Assembly (NCBI RefSeq): GCF_000003815.2
Contig: NC_049987.1
Span: 17,773,959-17,837,958, forward strand
Source: Branchiostoma floridae
Taxonomy: Eukaryota; Chordata; Leptocardii; Amphioxiformes; Branchiostomatidae
Direction of reading: 5' to 3'
DNA: 64,000 nt
Position numbers and translations under genes: made by a program. Positions 45,001 through 58,800 of the stretch are shown one piece after another. The number at the start of each line of letters is the position of its first letter. The first letter of the stretch is position 1. Below the pieces are notes generated by a model. It saw nothing but the letters and a program-made list of their open reading frames with translations. It ran no database searches and was not told the DNA's origin.

Positions 45001-48000
45001 TTTGCTGACCTCTAAGGTTATCTCTAATTTAAAAAAAATATCATGATGATTCAAGGGTAAACCTATCCCGGATTGGCGTCATTACAATTACAAATGGCAT
45101 TTTGAATCGTATTCTCGCGAGCGCAGCCTGGCGAGAACGCGCGTGACGTTGTGCGCAAATGAGGTTGGAGGCGGTTCGTGTAAAGCTTAAGGTAGAATAA
45201 TAAACTACTTACGTGCTCAGGTCGTCCTTCAAACGATAACTCCATTATCTCAATTGAGAACTTCACACGCGTTCCCTGTTGACCAAAGGCCACCATCCCT
45301 GACCTCCCGTTGAACCCAACCTGTTTTTAATATAATTACAATCGATCAGCTCTGATAAATGTAACTGATACCTTTCTTAGCCTTTGAAAATTGGACACTA
45401 ACTAATTAAATGGCTACTTCACAGGGTAATTAGGAATAATTACCATCAACCTTTCAATCTTACCTTAAGTGGTACAGTTAAAGTGAGTGGCTTAATTAAT
45501 AAATAACTCCCTGGTAGGCTAAAGGTAGCTCTTTATTACGTTGAAATACAATTAAGGGCGTATCAGATGAAGTGAGTGTCCAGAAATAGATTAACAAATG
45601 GCTTTCAAATGGCAATGTGAGGCAAAGATGCAAGTGATGCAAATGCAAAATTTTGATCCAAGATATCACACACCCAAGAAATATTAGTGAGAAAAAAAAC
45701 TGATTATATGCCTGGATTTACCATCCCCTAAACATGATGCTCTTTCAGACATATCTGATTTTCATAGTCTGTATACAGGGCCCTACAGAGTCAAACAAAC
45801 AAAGTAGAATGTATCGCCGTTCACCTCGAAGCCAGAAGAATGGTTTTCGGATATACAACAAGGAGAAGTAAAGAGATCGTCCAATTTTAGCCTAGGATTC
45901 TCCCTCAAAGTCTAAATCAGAGAATAATTGCTCCTCCAATTATGGCAACCAACAGATTCAGGTCTGACTTCGTTCAATGCTAGTAAACAACACGTTCATG
46001 AATTGAAAATACTACAAAGTCCCTGATTTTCCGGACTAAGGCCTACGTCACATTTCCAAACCTAGGTCTGGTCGGTTAGATTTCGGGAACTAAGAGTATG
46101 ATATAAAAGAAACCAAACTACACACGTCATGCATGAGGAGAAATGTCGTAGGCATTGTGTATATTTTTACGTATACAATTTCATTTTTTTTTAATTTTTT
46201 ACAAACAGCCAGGTCAGGAACCAGTTCAAAAATGTGACGTTAGCCTTAGAGATGCTAGCTCTAGGCTTCTGAGGTTTGTCCAGTTAAATGGTAGCAACAC
46301 GTAGAAGCGTAATGTAGTCTTATAATGTTTATCCACACCTTGTAAACAGCTGATCCAATCTGGTCACAGATGTCCTCTTCTTCAGCCAGGAGCCTGGTAG
46401 CGTGCCAGACAGCCAATGCTGCATCGAATGTCATGGCAGCTTGTAGAGTGTTGGTCTGGTTCTCGTTGCTGAAGTTTACGAACTTGGAGTAGGCCGTTTC
46501 GTGTGTCCGAAGCCGAAACAGGGTAATACGTACCCCGGTATTCCTATGGTGGTACACCTGAAGACCATTCTCTTCCTGCAGAAGAAATAGAATGTTTGAT
46601 TGCACAAGGTAATGTTACAGTACATGTACATAGATTTTGGAAACTGCCAGACATTTAAGGTAATAACATCTTTATCCGCGGGATATCCATTGTATCATTT
46701 AGCAACATGGTATTTTATGAGCATATCAAATCTAAGATTGTTGTCTAAGCGGTGGTTTCAATTTTTAGAAAAATCATAGCCCGTTGATTTGATATCCCGT
46801 TGACTATACCCTGCTTAAAAACAATGGTATAGATTACCCAACGGATAAAGATGAACTAGCGTTGGAATCCACCACATGTCTTTATCATTTTAATGCATGA
46901 TCTGTTGATCTATTTTTTTAAAAACCAAAACTACCCTAAAGGTAATTCGAAGTATATAGTCTTTAGTTATAAAACCTGCTGATCTACGGATATTGCCAAG
47001 TGTCATGATCAAGTGAATGTTACCTGGAATGTCTGACAGTTTCTAAAATCTACCCAGTTTATTGAGTGGCTGTTACTTTACGTTTATTACGAGTTACCAG
47101 AAAATGGCTAACATTCGTCGACGTAATAAGGTTTCTAAAAGTGCAGGTAAAATTGCATTCATGAATTCACACATTTTAATGGTCACTTAAAGACTAAAAA
47201 AAATATTCATTTACCAATGTTGTTAGAATCCAGTGGTATCTTGGATCAAGCATCAAATGATGAAGGGCCTGTATAGAAACATGGTCGCAATGAAGGTCAT
47301 TTGTTATAAACCTGTGACGCTTTTTCCAAAATATCTAGGAATCATCTATGAGCTGAAGATCAAATTCTATATAATAATTTGGGCACACATACAAGAGTCT
47401 GCATCAAATAGATTTTACGTTGTTAGATCTAGATTAGAATGGATGATTGATTTAACTATCGATTGATAGAAATAACAGACCATACAATCTTTTATGTGAC
47501 GTTATCTGCACCATGTTGGATTTCAGTATATGCTCGTAAATTGGAAGATGTCGTTGCTTAATCCAATTAACCGACAATTTTGGCATCGGCAATTAAATTA
47601 AAGTTATCAATAAAAGTTATTAAAAACCTGTTTATTCTTAGACTAGTTGGTTATACTTTTCCATTTTGCATGCTCACTTTGTCCATGTAGACTTACATAG
47701 TGAAGAACTTCGTTTGTTGCATACGCATCTGCGATGATGAGGAAACGCTTTTCCTTGCGGTTCTTGGAGCTTTTCAGGAAACTTTCCAACTGAACATGGC
47801 GAGCGGTTGGATCGTTTGGTATCTCGGCCACACGGTAGTAGACGTTGGAGTAACTCATCAATGACATCAGCTGTTCAAAGACACCGTGGTACCCTGCAAG
47901 TACATTCAGAGACAATTGCAAAACTTTGGGCAATTTGATGCCATTTTACATAACCTTGTCAGCTGTTTTTGTTGTTTTGGTTACATTCTTATTAATATTT

Positions 48001-50757
48001 CCAGGTTAGTGCCATGACATTATTTCATGCAAATATCAGGCTTATGCCATAATGGTCAGTTTAATTATGCTATTTATTTGTACTATGTGAAGGGGAAATG
48101 GTTTGGGCTTTCAGAGTTCTATGCAATTCCCAAAATTATGAAATTGGCCATAATGCAATTAGTTGGAGTCTAATTTACTATTTATTCAAACTTAATCAAT
48201 CCCACCATATGCATCTCCATACATCACAATATGAGTGAATAGTACAGATTTGAATCAGAGTCTCAGATATGGATCTCTACCGACAGAAACTGGAATTCTG
48301 TTGGTAGAGATCCCGATCAAAAGCTGTAAAGTTTTCTTTGAAGAGAAAGGCAAGCTTCAATTTATATTCTTTAGATCAATGACTTGACTTGAACATTAGG
48401 ACTCTAAACCAATTCTACCCTCTTATAGGAGTCCATTTCGACAGAGTCAATTTTGTTATAGTTCGCAAATAGCTTTAAGTTGAATGCAGTACGTTGGTTA
48501 ATTGTACTATGTATGCTGTGGTGAACCAGCATGAAAAGCTTGATATCATGGTAGCATATAGAGGGAACTAGTAGCCAAATATTCAAAAGGTTTCGATACG
48601 ATCTACGGGTATAATCTGGCAGATCGCAATCTCTAAGCTAACACACACATGAAATTACTAGTATATTAAGTTTATGACAATGGGAAACTTAAATTGTTCA
48701 ATTTTACCTGATTTACGTATGTGTTTTTTTTTTACATTGCAATTAACCCTTGGCCCTATGTGTCTAAAAATGTAATGACTTGTATTTACATGCACCTTTA
48801 ACGTTCTGAGTGCCTATTTGCAGCGACACGAATTTTGGGTAATATGTCAAAGGTAAAGGCCTCTGCTTGTGAAACGTTCTAGTCTCAACTATAGTTTTTG
48901 CATAAAAGTTTCCAGGCGTGATTGTTTATGCTTTAGAGGCCCTCACCTTTGATATACTAGTATTGCCCACAATGCCTGTCGTTGCACATACGTATACACT
49001 AAATGATAAGCGTGCTTATAACTATAGAATTTCCTCACCTCCACTCTTGTGAAAGAAAACCGTTAGGGAGCGCCAGTTGAACGTTTGAATCGTCTGGTGC
49101 AGCATCTTAGCCATCTGATTGGCTGACGGGTGGATTTCCAAGATGTTGATGTCTGGCTGCTTGTTGTGGTCCTTACTAACGGGAGGTCCCACCCGTATGA
49201 TGGGTTGGGGGAGGGCGCGTAAGATGAAGGAAGAGTCAGGGCAGTGGTCGTCCCAGCAATCCAGTAGGACGGTAGCACAGACGTCTTCATCCAGAAATTC
49301 AGCCATGTCTGTCATAAATAGATTATGGAAATTAATCAAAGTAGGAACATCATAGATTCGGCCCGACGCATACAGTTGTTGTCAGAGGCCTGCACTGCAC
49401 AGCACACGGACCGAACATGGTTATATGTAGTGACCGCATTGTTATTTTTATTCATAGAACTTTTGTCGTCAAAATTATGCCACGAAATTTAGTCAGTTTC
49501 ATTACAATCATTACATCATGTATTAATATCAAACAAGGCCAAGTAAAAACTGTTAACCTATAAATAGCATATGAGCTTTGTTTTTGAGATAGAGTTTATC
49601 ATGAAACGCACATCGTCAAGCGTATTACTAAATTGATAACTCTTTTAATATGATATGAAAAAGATAGCATACGTAAAGCTTTCTTTTACTCAATCAGTCA
49701 ATTCTATCTGCTTACTTTTCAACGCCTTTAAGAAATCTTCCTCAGAGTTTCTAATATGAAAGAGTTAGCCAATTGGCTTTCAAATCTATAGTTGATCATC
49801 TTGCATTGTATACACAGCTAGCTAATTAGCTGAGTCAGACATAAATTTAAAGAAAAATGCATCTCAATGCAACTTGGGGGTTTGGAATCGTAATCAATCA
49901 CCTGCTGTAAGGGACGTGAGGTTGTTATCTGCGGCGTCAATTATCTTCTCGACTACGGAGAGCTGTAGTGATTTTGGGAAGGCGCCACTTTCCCGGATAG
50001 TCGACATGGCTTGGTCAAAATCAGAGGAGGTATGGCCAAGATTCATAACTCCTGCAGTATTCAACACACAGAAAGAATAAATATACTTAAAGAGACGGAA
50101 ATCGTGACAAAAATCTTTCATACAGCAAATTGCTACAGTATATTATTCTCTTGGTTCTCCGGTCAATCAAAATACACATTTCTAGCTGCTACAAAAAGGT
50201 ACAATTTGTTTACTTTAAAATTCCTTTGTACCTTTCGAGCAGCAAATATATGTTAAAAGAATAATGTATTCACAATAAAAATTCTAAATATGTTGCATGG
50301 ACTACACTGATCCTCTAAATATTACAGACGAGACCATGTTTGAATCGGTCTAACACAGATGACTTTTAATCAATGTACGCTGATGTTTTTAAACAACTCT
50401 GAACACGGAACATAAATTTTTCGTTATTCAATAAAACAAAATGAATGGCAATTCTGATTCAAAACTGCCAACATTTTCTTCTCAGACATTAAGAATAGCT
50501 AGGCATACAAGCATCCTCAAAGGCATTTGAAACAAATTCATACAAACGAAACGTCAATGTAGACTGTTGTATTTCCTGAAACAAAAATCAAACGCTGACG
50601 TCTTAAACCATTTATTCTTTCTAGGTTATTATATCAAAAACCTTGTAATAGTATAAAATATGTACAACGATATTTTTCACTCACCGATCTTCAAATTCAC
50701 GGCCATGGCACATCCCAACGCCGACAGGAACACGAAACACCGCAGTACAACTCCCAT
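39060..50757 (-). CDS. Ionotropic glutamate receptor 1, complete, about 875 aa
   Basis: Sixteen exons join in phase: 50757-50685, 50051-49902, 49308-49039, 47893-47697, 47268-47215, 46575-46339, 45320-45213, 44617-44501, 44012-43914, 43209-43105, 42400-42165, 41708-41555, 41011-40867, 40394-40153, 39868-39768 and 39399-39060. Signal peptide (MGVVLRCFVFLSALGCAMA), amino-terminal domain to ~400, S1 from ~403, M1 ~527-549, re-entrant pore ~575-590, M3 with SYTANLAAFL, S2 ~649-765, M4 (GVFIVLLLGITAGAIVGLF). The ligand-site Arg484 (before TEVLEYS), Thr655 and Glu704 are kept, while the PLT motif reads GAT. Glycine occupies the pore Q/R site (LVGQGG). It is a plasma-membrane ligand-gated cation channel by homology. 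Subfamily needs phylogeny. The C-terminus is uncertain, because a donor (AAAAAG/GTTCGT) at 39231 could splice to another exon. Confidence 0.9.
41778..41984. mobile_element. MITE with CTGTCACATTCCTC ends
   Basis: Inverted arms: CGTCTGTCACATTCCTCAGG at the left, and GAGGAATGTGACAGACG at the right. GGTTCACATT is shared further in, and an inner hairpin reads ACGCAAATACTTTGCGT. Non-coding, in an intron of receptor 1. Confidence 0.8.
43605..43710 (-). repeat. E-box-rich dispersed repeat, copy 2 (inverted)
   Basis: The reverse complement matches 35775-35870: CACGTGATCTTATTAACACG, TGATCTTGCGGACACGTGAC and CAATTGGTCAAAC. It is in the receptor 1 intron between 43914 and 43209. Confidence 0.7.
46665..46864. 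mobile_element. MITE family 'GCTAGTTCACC', copy 2
   Basis: The right end, GGATAAAGATGAACTAGCGTT, matches copy 1, and the left end is CATCTTTATCCGCGG. It is in an intron of receptor 1. More decayed at the left. Confidence 0.65.
48271..48312. repeat. Short hairpin
   Basis: GGATCTCTACCGACAGAA and TTCTGTTGGTAGAGATCC form an 18-bp stem with one G-T pair and a short AT-rich loop. It lies in a receptor 1 intron and could be a decayed foldback element. Confidence 0.5.
48822..48986. mobile_element. MITE-like inverted repeat
   Basis: TGGGTAATATGTCAAAGGT and AAGGCCTCT on the left are mirrored by AGAGGCCCTCACCTTTGATA and TATTGCCCA on the right. Non-coding, in an intron of receptor 1. Confidence 0.6.
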
Positions 50758-52061
50758 GTCTTACTTGGTCGTTGGTTCCAGAGCAACCTCTCACAGTAAG
50801 AGCTACACTGTAAAATGTTCTGGCTACCTTGGCGAAAACGAAGATAACGAAGTTGCTGTAGCCTAAGAAGACTAATTGAGCTGATAAGAAAGAGCCTCTT
50901 TAAGGAAATTGGTCTCTTGTACATTAAGCCAGAAAGTTACCGCCTTTAAACAGCATTAGGCCTGGACCTTGTCCGTTAAGAGTGCTTCTATAATAAATGA
51001 TGATGAATGCTGGACCTCCGTTCCATCCCTATTACCAATAGATAGCAACGTTGATGCAATTTTTTAATGTATTTTTCAGATAACATCATTTTTATGCAAA
51101 AAATTATAAGCTCTAAATTTCAAAGCACCGATTTTTGTTCGATAAAAGAACAAAATAACTTGATAGTCTTTAAAAGTTTGAAAGAAATTGGCTACGACTA
51201 TAATTCTCCGTGCCTACAGTTTAGTGCTTATAATGGTTTGGTATTAGCTATCGCCACATTACAGCGAGATTTGATTGAAATAAATAAAATAAATAAATAT
51301 ACCATTCGTTTGCAATAAACATAGGAATGAGGTAAAATGTTCCAAATTTATACCTCCTGTCATTCATAAATAAAAGAAGCCCGTGTTATCAGAAAATCAA
51401 AGGAAGAACTTCATTTGGGAGGCCGCCAGACCATTTGTGGATGGATTATTGGTCATGGGTCGGTGATATACGTTGTCTAAGATAGTGGAATGTAATTAAA
51501 AGCAGGTTAAACTACATTACGGGGGTCATTGATAACATCACTAGCATAATTAAGTGACCATCCGTATTGTAAATATCTGTATCTGTATCGATAAAGCCGG
51601 TATGATCGCCGGCGCGCGGCAGCAGCTAAATATGAATTATCACAATGAACGGCCCGTCATACCTAACCTTTGCACATCTGACTGGAAATGTTGATCGAAG
51701 CTACAGCGAGGATGCGTCTATTGTACTTTTCTGACAACGAACTCCACTAAGTGACAGTTCTAGGGAAGAACATATCAATCCTTGGTTACAAACGTTAGTG
51801 CTTGAAGGCATAACTGTTTCTTGTTGTTTTCTGAACTGGTTTATGATACTCCGTAATTGATACATCTACGAGGCTAGTCATTTTGTACGTCATGCATAGT
51901 CTGAATATTTGCTTTCTGTCTTCAAGTGAATTCCAATGCAATCAAGTCTGTTTTCATTTTGGTGATTTTCCCGAAAGAGCGTTCGCATAAATGTATTGTT
52001 TTTATGTTGACTAAGACAAATTAAGCGGATAGTTGTTTCAACGATAATTTAATCTTGACAC

Positions 52062-52437
52062 TAAGGCCACACCTATTTAATTTCCTGGTTCGCGGATTTT
52101 TTCATAAAAAATATGGAGAAAGAGGGCGAAATAAGAATAAAAATAAAAATTGTAAAATGGTTGGGGTAAAGGTAATGGCTAATCCAAAACAAAAAGAAAA
52201 AACGTTTTCAGCTTGAAAAAAGTACAAAAACACTATTATTGTACAGTAACAGCACCTGTACCCACACTTTAAGGAGCTTATAATATAAAGGCCAATTTGC
52301 TACACCAGAAAGTTGGTGAATGGTTTCATTAATGGTGAAAATTTTCTGAGTGGTAATTTTTATCTTTTTGTTTTTTTTTCCCAAAAATAGGAGCGAGCGA
52401 ATCCGTGAACCAAGAAATTAAATTGGTGTGGCCTAAG
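52062..52437. mobile_element. MITE with CTAAGGCCACACC ends
   Basis: The left arm CTAAGGCCACACCTATTTAA continues TTTCCTGGTTCGCGGAT. The right end is ATCCGTGAACCAAGAAATTA followed by AATTGGTGTGGCCTAAG. About 376 bp, A-rich centre, no coding capacity. Confidence 0.8.
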
Positions 52438-54897
52438 GGCATGATGATAAGAGGTACAACAAAATGAAGAAGAAAAAACTAACATCTCCGTCTTCTTGGA
52501 TCCTTTAAATTTGTTTCGACATCAACATCGTGTTGTATTGGTCGGTCGGCAAATCACGCTCTTCCACAGATCTAACCCTACGATCTAGATCTGTGCCACT
52601 ATTTCCATTCTTACGTAATGATTTATTTACATCCCTGTGTTTAGATAAAACCAATTTCACGAAATACGATACCAGAAGTAAGTTTTTACTTGAAAGTTCA
52701 CATGAGTTTGTAGAGGTCATTCTGGAAAAAGTTGAATTGTAATATCCAACACACAAACAATTGGACTTACCAAAATTTTCGACTGATCAGCTCCAATCTT
52801 TGTCAAGAAATGAGCAAAATAAGTAGATTATGAGTAGACTATATATTCTGATCTGACAGCTCTTATGATGCTAAGATAAATATGTTTATATAAAAAATGT
52901 TTATATAAAGATAAATATTGTTTGTAATTTGAAAAGATAATGGCACTCATGTTTAGCTATAGCCCACCTGATTGTATAAAGATGTTTGTTATAATACAAT
53001 ATATTTTGTGAGTAGGATTTTGAGGTTTATTCTGTATCTCTATTTTTCTAGTCGACCATGCAAAATTCTCTGTGCTTTTTGTCGTGTCAATTAAGCTCCA
53101 TTGAATTCCATTCATTGGTTGAAACTCAAAATTTTCCACATTCCTCAAGGCTGTACTTCTGAAGGCAGCCTTACCTCGAGAACGTTATAGAACCCACCAC
53201 ACTTATCTATAAAGAAGGATTCCATCCTGATGTGAGTGGTTCAACAACTTCTGTCTTATGGCCGCACCTGGGGAATTTACCGTCGTATTGAGGTCCCCTG
53301 ATCGATCATGAGTTAAAGCGCAAAATGACAGTCGCTTCAGATCCTTGCAATTTAACCTTGCCTTAAGTAAGCTCCTTGCGACTCAAAAGACAGTAGCTGG
53401 CCCACCCAATATTGATATGGTAACTTGATTACTGTTTTATTGTTAGCCTTGGTGTGTATTGATTAGAAAAGTATGTTATGTTGTATATATTAAGGTTTTT
53501 ATTATAAGACTAAAACATGATTAATTCAGCCAGTTTTATAGCAAGGTATAGCAGGCTGCAACGTTGTTTTAGTATGTATGCATATGTCTCAATAAAATAA
53601 ACCATGAATATATTAAAAAAAGGAAACCTTCTGTACATTTGTCTGTAAAATTTATGTCCAAGTTATCAGACTGTTTTGACTTAAAACAAACTTTTCCTAC
53701 GTCGATGAAGGTCATCCAGGTAATAAGATACATCCCAAGACAGTTTGTCAATGAAAGTCATATAACTTTTTAAACGTTCAGACGTTTCAGGTAACATACG
53801 TGATCTTTCGATCGCACATGCTAAAGTTCAGTATTCGATGGATTTGTGTGTGAAATCATGACTGTTACTCAACGATTACAATATCATGTAAATGAGACAT
53901 GATACACCTTATTCGTGAAAACGTTTATTTGTATGTTCACATCACAATAGATATGAAAGTCTGAATATGTCAGTGTGCACCATATTGCTTCCTAATTAAC
54001 ACAGTGTGCCTACATATTCATGCATGCATAAAACGTTTGAACCTTTATCTATTATTTGTTGTCGTTAATGGGAAGCTCAAATCGGCCTGCAGGCCGCTTT
54101 TCATTGACGTCATGAGGGGGGTACAGGTCAGATAGAATATAACAGTGATACAGATAACATCCAGTCCTTACAAATCTAGTTTAGAATCGTCTGGGAAAGG
54201 GTACATTCATGATTTATTATCGACTATAATAAATATACATAGCATGAAAGGCATAAGAAGTTAACAGATATGTGTAAGATGTCAACCTCATAAACATAAT
54301 TTGGTATTGTCTTTGAAGACAATAGCTATAGGCAAAATATCTTTAGAAGGCGAATAATTGTATCACATTGTATCCAAGCACATGATCACAGCACATTTCA
54401 CTTATAACATTATTCATATTTGTTGCATTATTTTGACATACAAACATTCATCAGAACGACATAGATATATCAATCTAGATAAGTTATGCAGTCAGCATAG
54501 CTACGAAGTTATATAACACTACATATATTATATATAGACATATGTGACTTTATCTAGATGGTTAATCATGCATATGGCTATATAGGCTATATATGAGAGT
54601 ACAGGCCAGACTTTACATATACAATATATATAGTGCATTATATAGTCTTTCTAAAAGAAGAAAATTAGAAGCAATCATTCTAAGTTAATACGTCTAGATT
54701 TAGTGTTTACAAGAATAGTAAAATTTTAGGTTATTTTTGCAGTAATCTTCTTCGGCTCTTGTCGTCTCTTCAGTACTAGTATTTTTGCAGTACTAGCAAT
54801 AAAAATTAATTATGTTATGACCATTTAAAATTGGGTTACATAATTATAAATTTCATTAAACTTTAGACAGTATTCTTCACAGAAGAGCTTCATCGTT

Positions 54898-55082
54898 ACG
54901 AACGACTTTCTGTGGGGTAACCTATATCCGATAGTATCAAAAGCAGTGTGTTTAGGGCCATCAAGACGATGGATGGTGGTTTCATTACGATTTCTTTTGA
55001 AAAAATTGCAGTTTTTAACGACAGTCTGTCGATTTGAAACTGTATTCCTAAAACCCAGCAGATAAAGGTTAACCAGCGTTAA
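54898..55082. mobile_element. MITE family 'GCTAGTTCACC', copy 3
   Basis: The left part has TGGGGTAACCTATATCCG and the right end GATAAAGGTTAACCAGCGTTA. The middle (CGACAGTCTGTCGATTTGAA) matches CTGTCCGTCGA-type text of copy 1. A decayed member of the family. Confidence 0.6.
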
Positions 55083-55634
55083 GTTTTGAAGCTTGCCTAT
55101 GGGTCAAAACACATGCATGGCCATAGATTTATTGAGGTGTAATGCAGAATGGTCCATCGGATAAAAGCCCACTTTGCGGATTAAATTAGCGGAATAAATA
55201 AAGAGATTCGTGAATAGATTGATACATAAAATGAACCATGATGACGTCCTAAGTCCCGTTAGCCATCGTGATGGTTACCTCAGAGTCTGCATTTTCTTTC
55301 TTAGGGGACGCTTTGGTGCAGGCCTGAAAAAAGAGATACATTTGGTATATTATATTTATTTCATTTGGTATAAGAGCACGACTAATATTTGCATGCAAAA
55401 ATTTGTGCAATTACTGAAGGAATTGAAATGTCTATAGTATCATACCTTTATTGTGGTTGACATATCAATGCTTTGATGCCATGAAAAATGAACGAAAACT
55501 GTCCCTTCTACTGTGTAAGCAAAATCTACCGTTCACTGATGTTAGATTTTGCTACCTTGGTAAAGGGTAAGAAAAGGTAGTCTTTAGGGCGTTTAGATGC
55601 TGTAGTGTCATTGAGTTGGTATTCACTGTCTAAG

Positions 55635-55850
55635 GTACAGCATTAAAATTCGGAGCCAAACACTTTCCTTTCAATCCCTTCTACCTCCACTTGCAAAATC
55701 AGGTACACATTTGTTTAGTGTAGTAACCATTTTCCAGTGGAGTAAGAAAAGTCGTTTAAAGTGTGTTTCCCGAGGGACAACATCCATGACATATCACGGA
55801 TTCGAACCCAGAACCTCTAGAGTCAAACAGCATAACCGTTACTCCAAAAC
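55635..55850 (-). mobile_element. tRNA-derived SINE
   Basis: On the minus strand the head reads TGGAGTAACGG (A-box-like) and GGGTTCGAATCC (B box), typical of a tRNA-derived RNA polymerase III promoter. It is followed by a body with CCCTCGGGAAA, CACTTTAAACGACTTTTC and GTGTACCTGATTTTGC. It lies within about 50 bp of the receptor 2 stop, so it falls in that gene's 3' region. It is not a functional tRNA because no cloverleaf forms. Confidence 0.6.
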
Positions 55851-55885
55851 AACGTTATCTTTGCCAACTTGAAGTAACCAGAAAC

Positions 55886-58800
55886 CTAACCCTTTTTGGT
55901 GAGTTTGCGCCCCTGATGTCCAAAACACTCGAACAGACCGACGATACCACCAGCGGTGATGCCGAGAAGCAGCACGATGAAGACTCCCTTGAAGTTGTTG
56001 ATGCGAAGGACGCCATCTTGTTTGTTGTGCTCCATACACTTGCCAGGTTTCTCCAACCACCTATGAGAAAAGAAAACAAACATCATGTATAAACTAGAGA
56101 AGTATTTTGTGCAGTTTATTTTGTAGTTTGTTACTAGTATGAAATGATGAGTTTTTATTGATTAAAAGTCAAAAGTAATCACACGATAAAGGAGATATGT
56201 CTATGCCATTGTATCCATGTTTTTAAATTGATGTATCAAAATGATACAAAGATTAAACGGCCTATATCAATACGACATACTCATATCCTAAGGAACGTAT
56301 GTTTAAAACATCTATGTTAATTTCAGTATATATATGCTTGTAGGGTCTGTATCTGTATCTGTATCTATAAAGCCGGCATAACCGCCATTTGGCGTAACAC
56401 ACCAGCTTCGCGGGCACGCGGTGCGGGTCTCAACGACCATATGTGAAATGTGAATATTTGTGGAAAATATGTCAAAGTCTGTTGTAGAGCTTGATACATT
56501 TGCGAAACGATTTCGTTAAGTGTCTCACTTGAGTTTAAGACTGTCCAGAATTCCTTCGTCCTGCATCGCCATTAGAGCTCTGTTCATTGGCTCCAAGTAT
56601 GGAGATCCGGCAGGAAACGGCAAAGCAATCTGATAAGAAACAACAAACACTTGATGATTCAAGAAAGTCGAAAAAAACTTAACTGACTGCAGCAACTGGT
56701 CGTATTTGCAAGGTAACCTGTGTCACCCCTCGTCTTTTTAGGCAATGAGTGTTGCTAAAGTTTTGCGATTTTTCATAATGTCATTTACCAGCAGAGATGA
56801 ATTTTATGATATTTTCTATATAGCTAGCTTCTTACCAGAGTAAAAGTTATCAACGCAACTCTTCCAGCATCGTGTTAGTTACATCACAGCCCCAAGCGCT
56901 CATTTACAGTTGTGGTGAATCTTGGTCTAGTTCAAAGTTCAAGATCTCGGAGATGCTATAAACTAGTAGGTTTTTCGTGATCTACCGTTATTTTCAACGG
57001 TTTGTTTATCATTTCATAGGCATTTAGTCATTTCACAAGTCGGGATCGATGGGAAATAATTGTGAAAATATTCAAAAAGAACCGGCCATCACAACTGATC
57101 TTGAACTATAACCTAGACCACAATGCATTACTACTGCGCACGTACAAGGGTAAGATGTCATATCAACATGGCACCTACCATTGACTTGAAGAAGGGGTCA
57201 GAAGCCAAGGTGAGGTTGCACCAGTCGTTTTGCAGCACGTATTTGTAGTTTGCCCCTGCGATGAATGCATAGTTGCCCTCTGATGCACGACGCAGTCCTT
57301 CCTCTTTGGTGTCCAGTATGGCGGTGTCCCTATGTTCCTGCATGTACTTCCCCATGGACCGGTAGGGAGGGAGAGTTGTGTTCTGTACGAACTTCAACAA
57401 CGTGTAGCCTCTGTAGGTCCCTGTTGAGAATCAAACAGTGAATGGTAATCAACTTCCATGCTACACCAAGGACTTGAAAAAAATACTACAAACAATAACT
57501 GTTTTGTTTGTTTGTTTTGTTGTTTGTTCTGCATAAACGGTGCTAGGACATAAAAAATCTTGAACCACTACACTATTCCTTTCTTATTTGAACATCGGAT
57601 AAAGCCATCATGATTCTTTTTAACTGATGTTATAAATTACACCATTAGACAATGTATTTAGAATTTGCCATTATTGTTTCTTTGTTCTTCATAACTTTGA
57701 AGTTGTAATGTTATGTAGCTATATGTAGTATCGTAGGACTAAAGTGACTTTTGATAAGGTTGCTGACCCTTTGTAGATTTAGTAAACACCCCAAAAGCAA
57801 GGTAGTGAGAATAGATGAACGTAAAAAGGTGGCTTTAACAAAAACGTCTAGGGAGAACCATATTTTCTCTTAAATTCTCTTATTAGAATAATTTCATCAT
57901 GTTGGTAAAATATGGGATATAAACAGGGAAGACAACAGGCGGACCAGGAGGATCAAGGAGGCGGTCTGGGTAATAAAATCAAACCGGGACGAGGGTGGAT
58001 ATAAACTTGGTTACGTTTGGGATTGTCATCTGGCCGCAAAAGCGCCACCTGCATAGGCAACATCTAGCGGCGAGAAGCAGAACTGCAGTCAAAAGCTCTG
58101 AGGAAGGTGTCTGATAGACACGGAAACGTCAGCTAAGTAAGTACATTCTGGTCGTGTAAAAGAATTCCCCTATATCCCATATTTTCTCTTGTATTGCTGT
58201 ATATTTACCATAGGGCATGGTGCGTTGTGCGATGAGTTGATCAGGGGTGTGGATGGAGTACACTTTGTTAGCCCTCCCGAGGAAGGCCGCCAGGTTGGCC
58301 GTGTACGAGGCTACGGTCACGAGAATGAAGAACCACCAGGTTCCAGCAACGACCTGGAAATAATTTGGAGAAAAAATGTCAAAAAGACCCAGAAATGATG
58401 TCAAGAAAACTGCTTTGACGGGGGCATTGGACAGCAATAGAAATAGAAAATGGTGACATTCAAATAACTTTGGACACAATTTAAGTAAAAAACAACAACT
58501 GCAAAGTATGTGGCAATAATAATAATAACGATGGTGTTGTCGATAATGATGTCAACGATCATGGTAATGATGATAATAATGATAACAATTTTAATTATAA
58601 TGGTAATATCGGTAGTCATTTTAGTTTGCATTTGTATCTTTGTAAAATTTTTCTGAGTTTTGTTCTCAGTACAGTACAGTCACGATTGGATAGTGGCCAG
58701 TGGACAGAAAGGATGTCTAAAGTGTGCAGACCTTAGTACAAGTCGATAGATGTCAAATAACATACCCGTCCAGCAATGGATTTTGGCAAATTTTCTCCGC

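Larger units (their letters stand above)
50758..55885. other. Intergenic between receptor 1 and receptor 2
   Basis: About 5 kb between the receptor 1 start and the receptor 2 stop. It holds MITEs at 52062-52437 and 54898-55082 and a SINE at 55635-55850. A short (TCTGTA)n-plus-AAAGCCGGTAT repeat lies at 51575-51625, and its relative is at 56345-56420. No exon was recognised. An 83-codon minus frame at 52505-52756 has no support. Confidence 0.55.

Noticed and set aside
52505-52756. 83-codon minus frame that looks mildly coding
   Set aside because: No conserved motif and no partner exon. A hammerhead-like repeat remnant follows at 52775-52806, so it is at best retroelement debris.
55790-55850. 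tRNA gene suggested by a B box (GGTTCGAATCC)
   Set aside because: No cloverleaf or acceptor stem can be formed, and the sequence continues into a SINE-type body.
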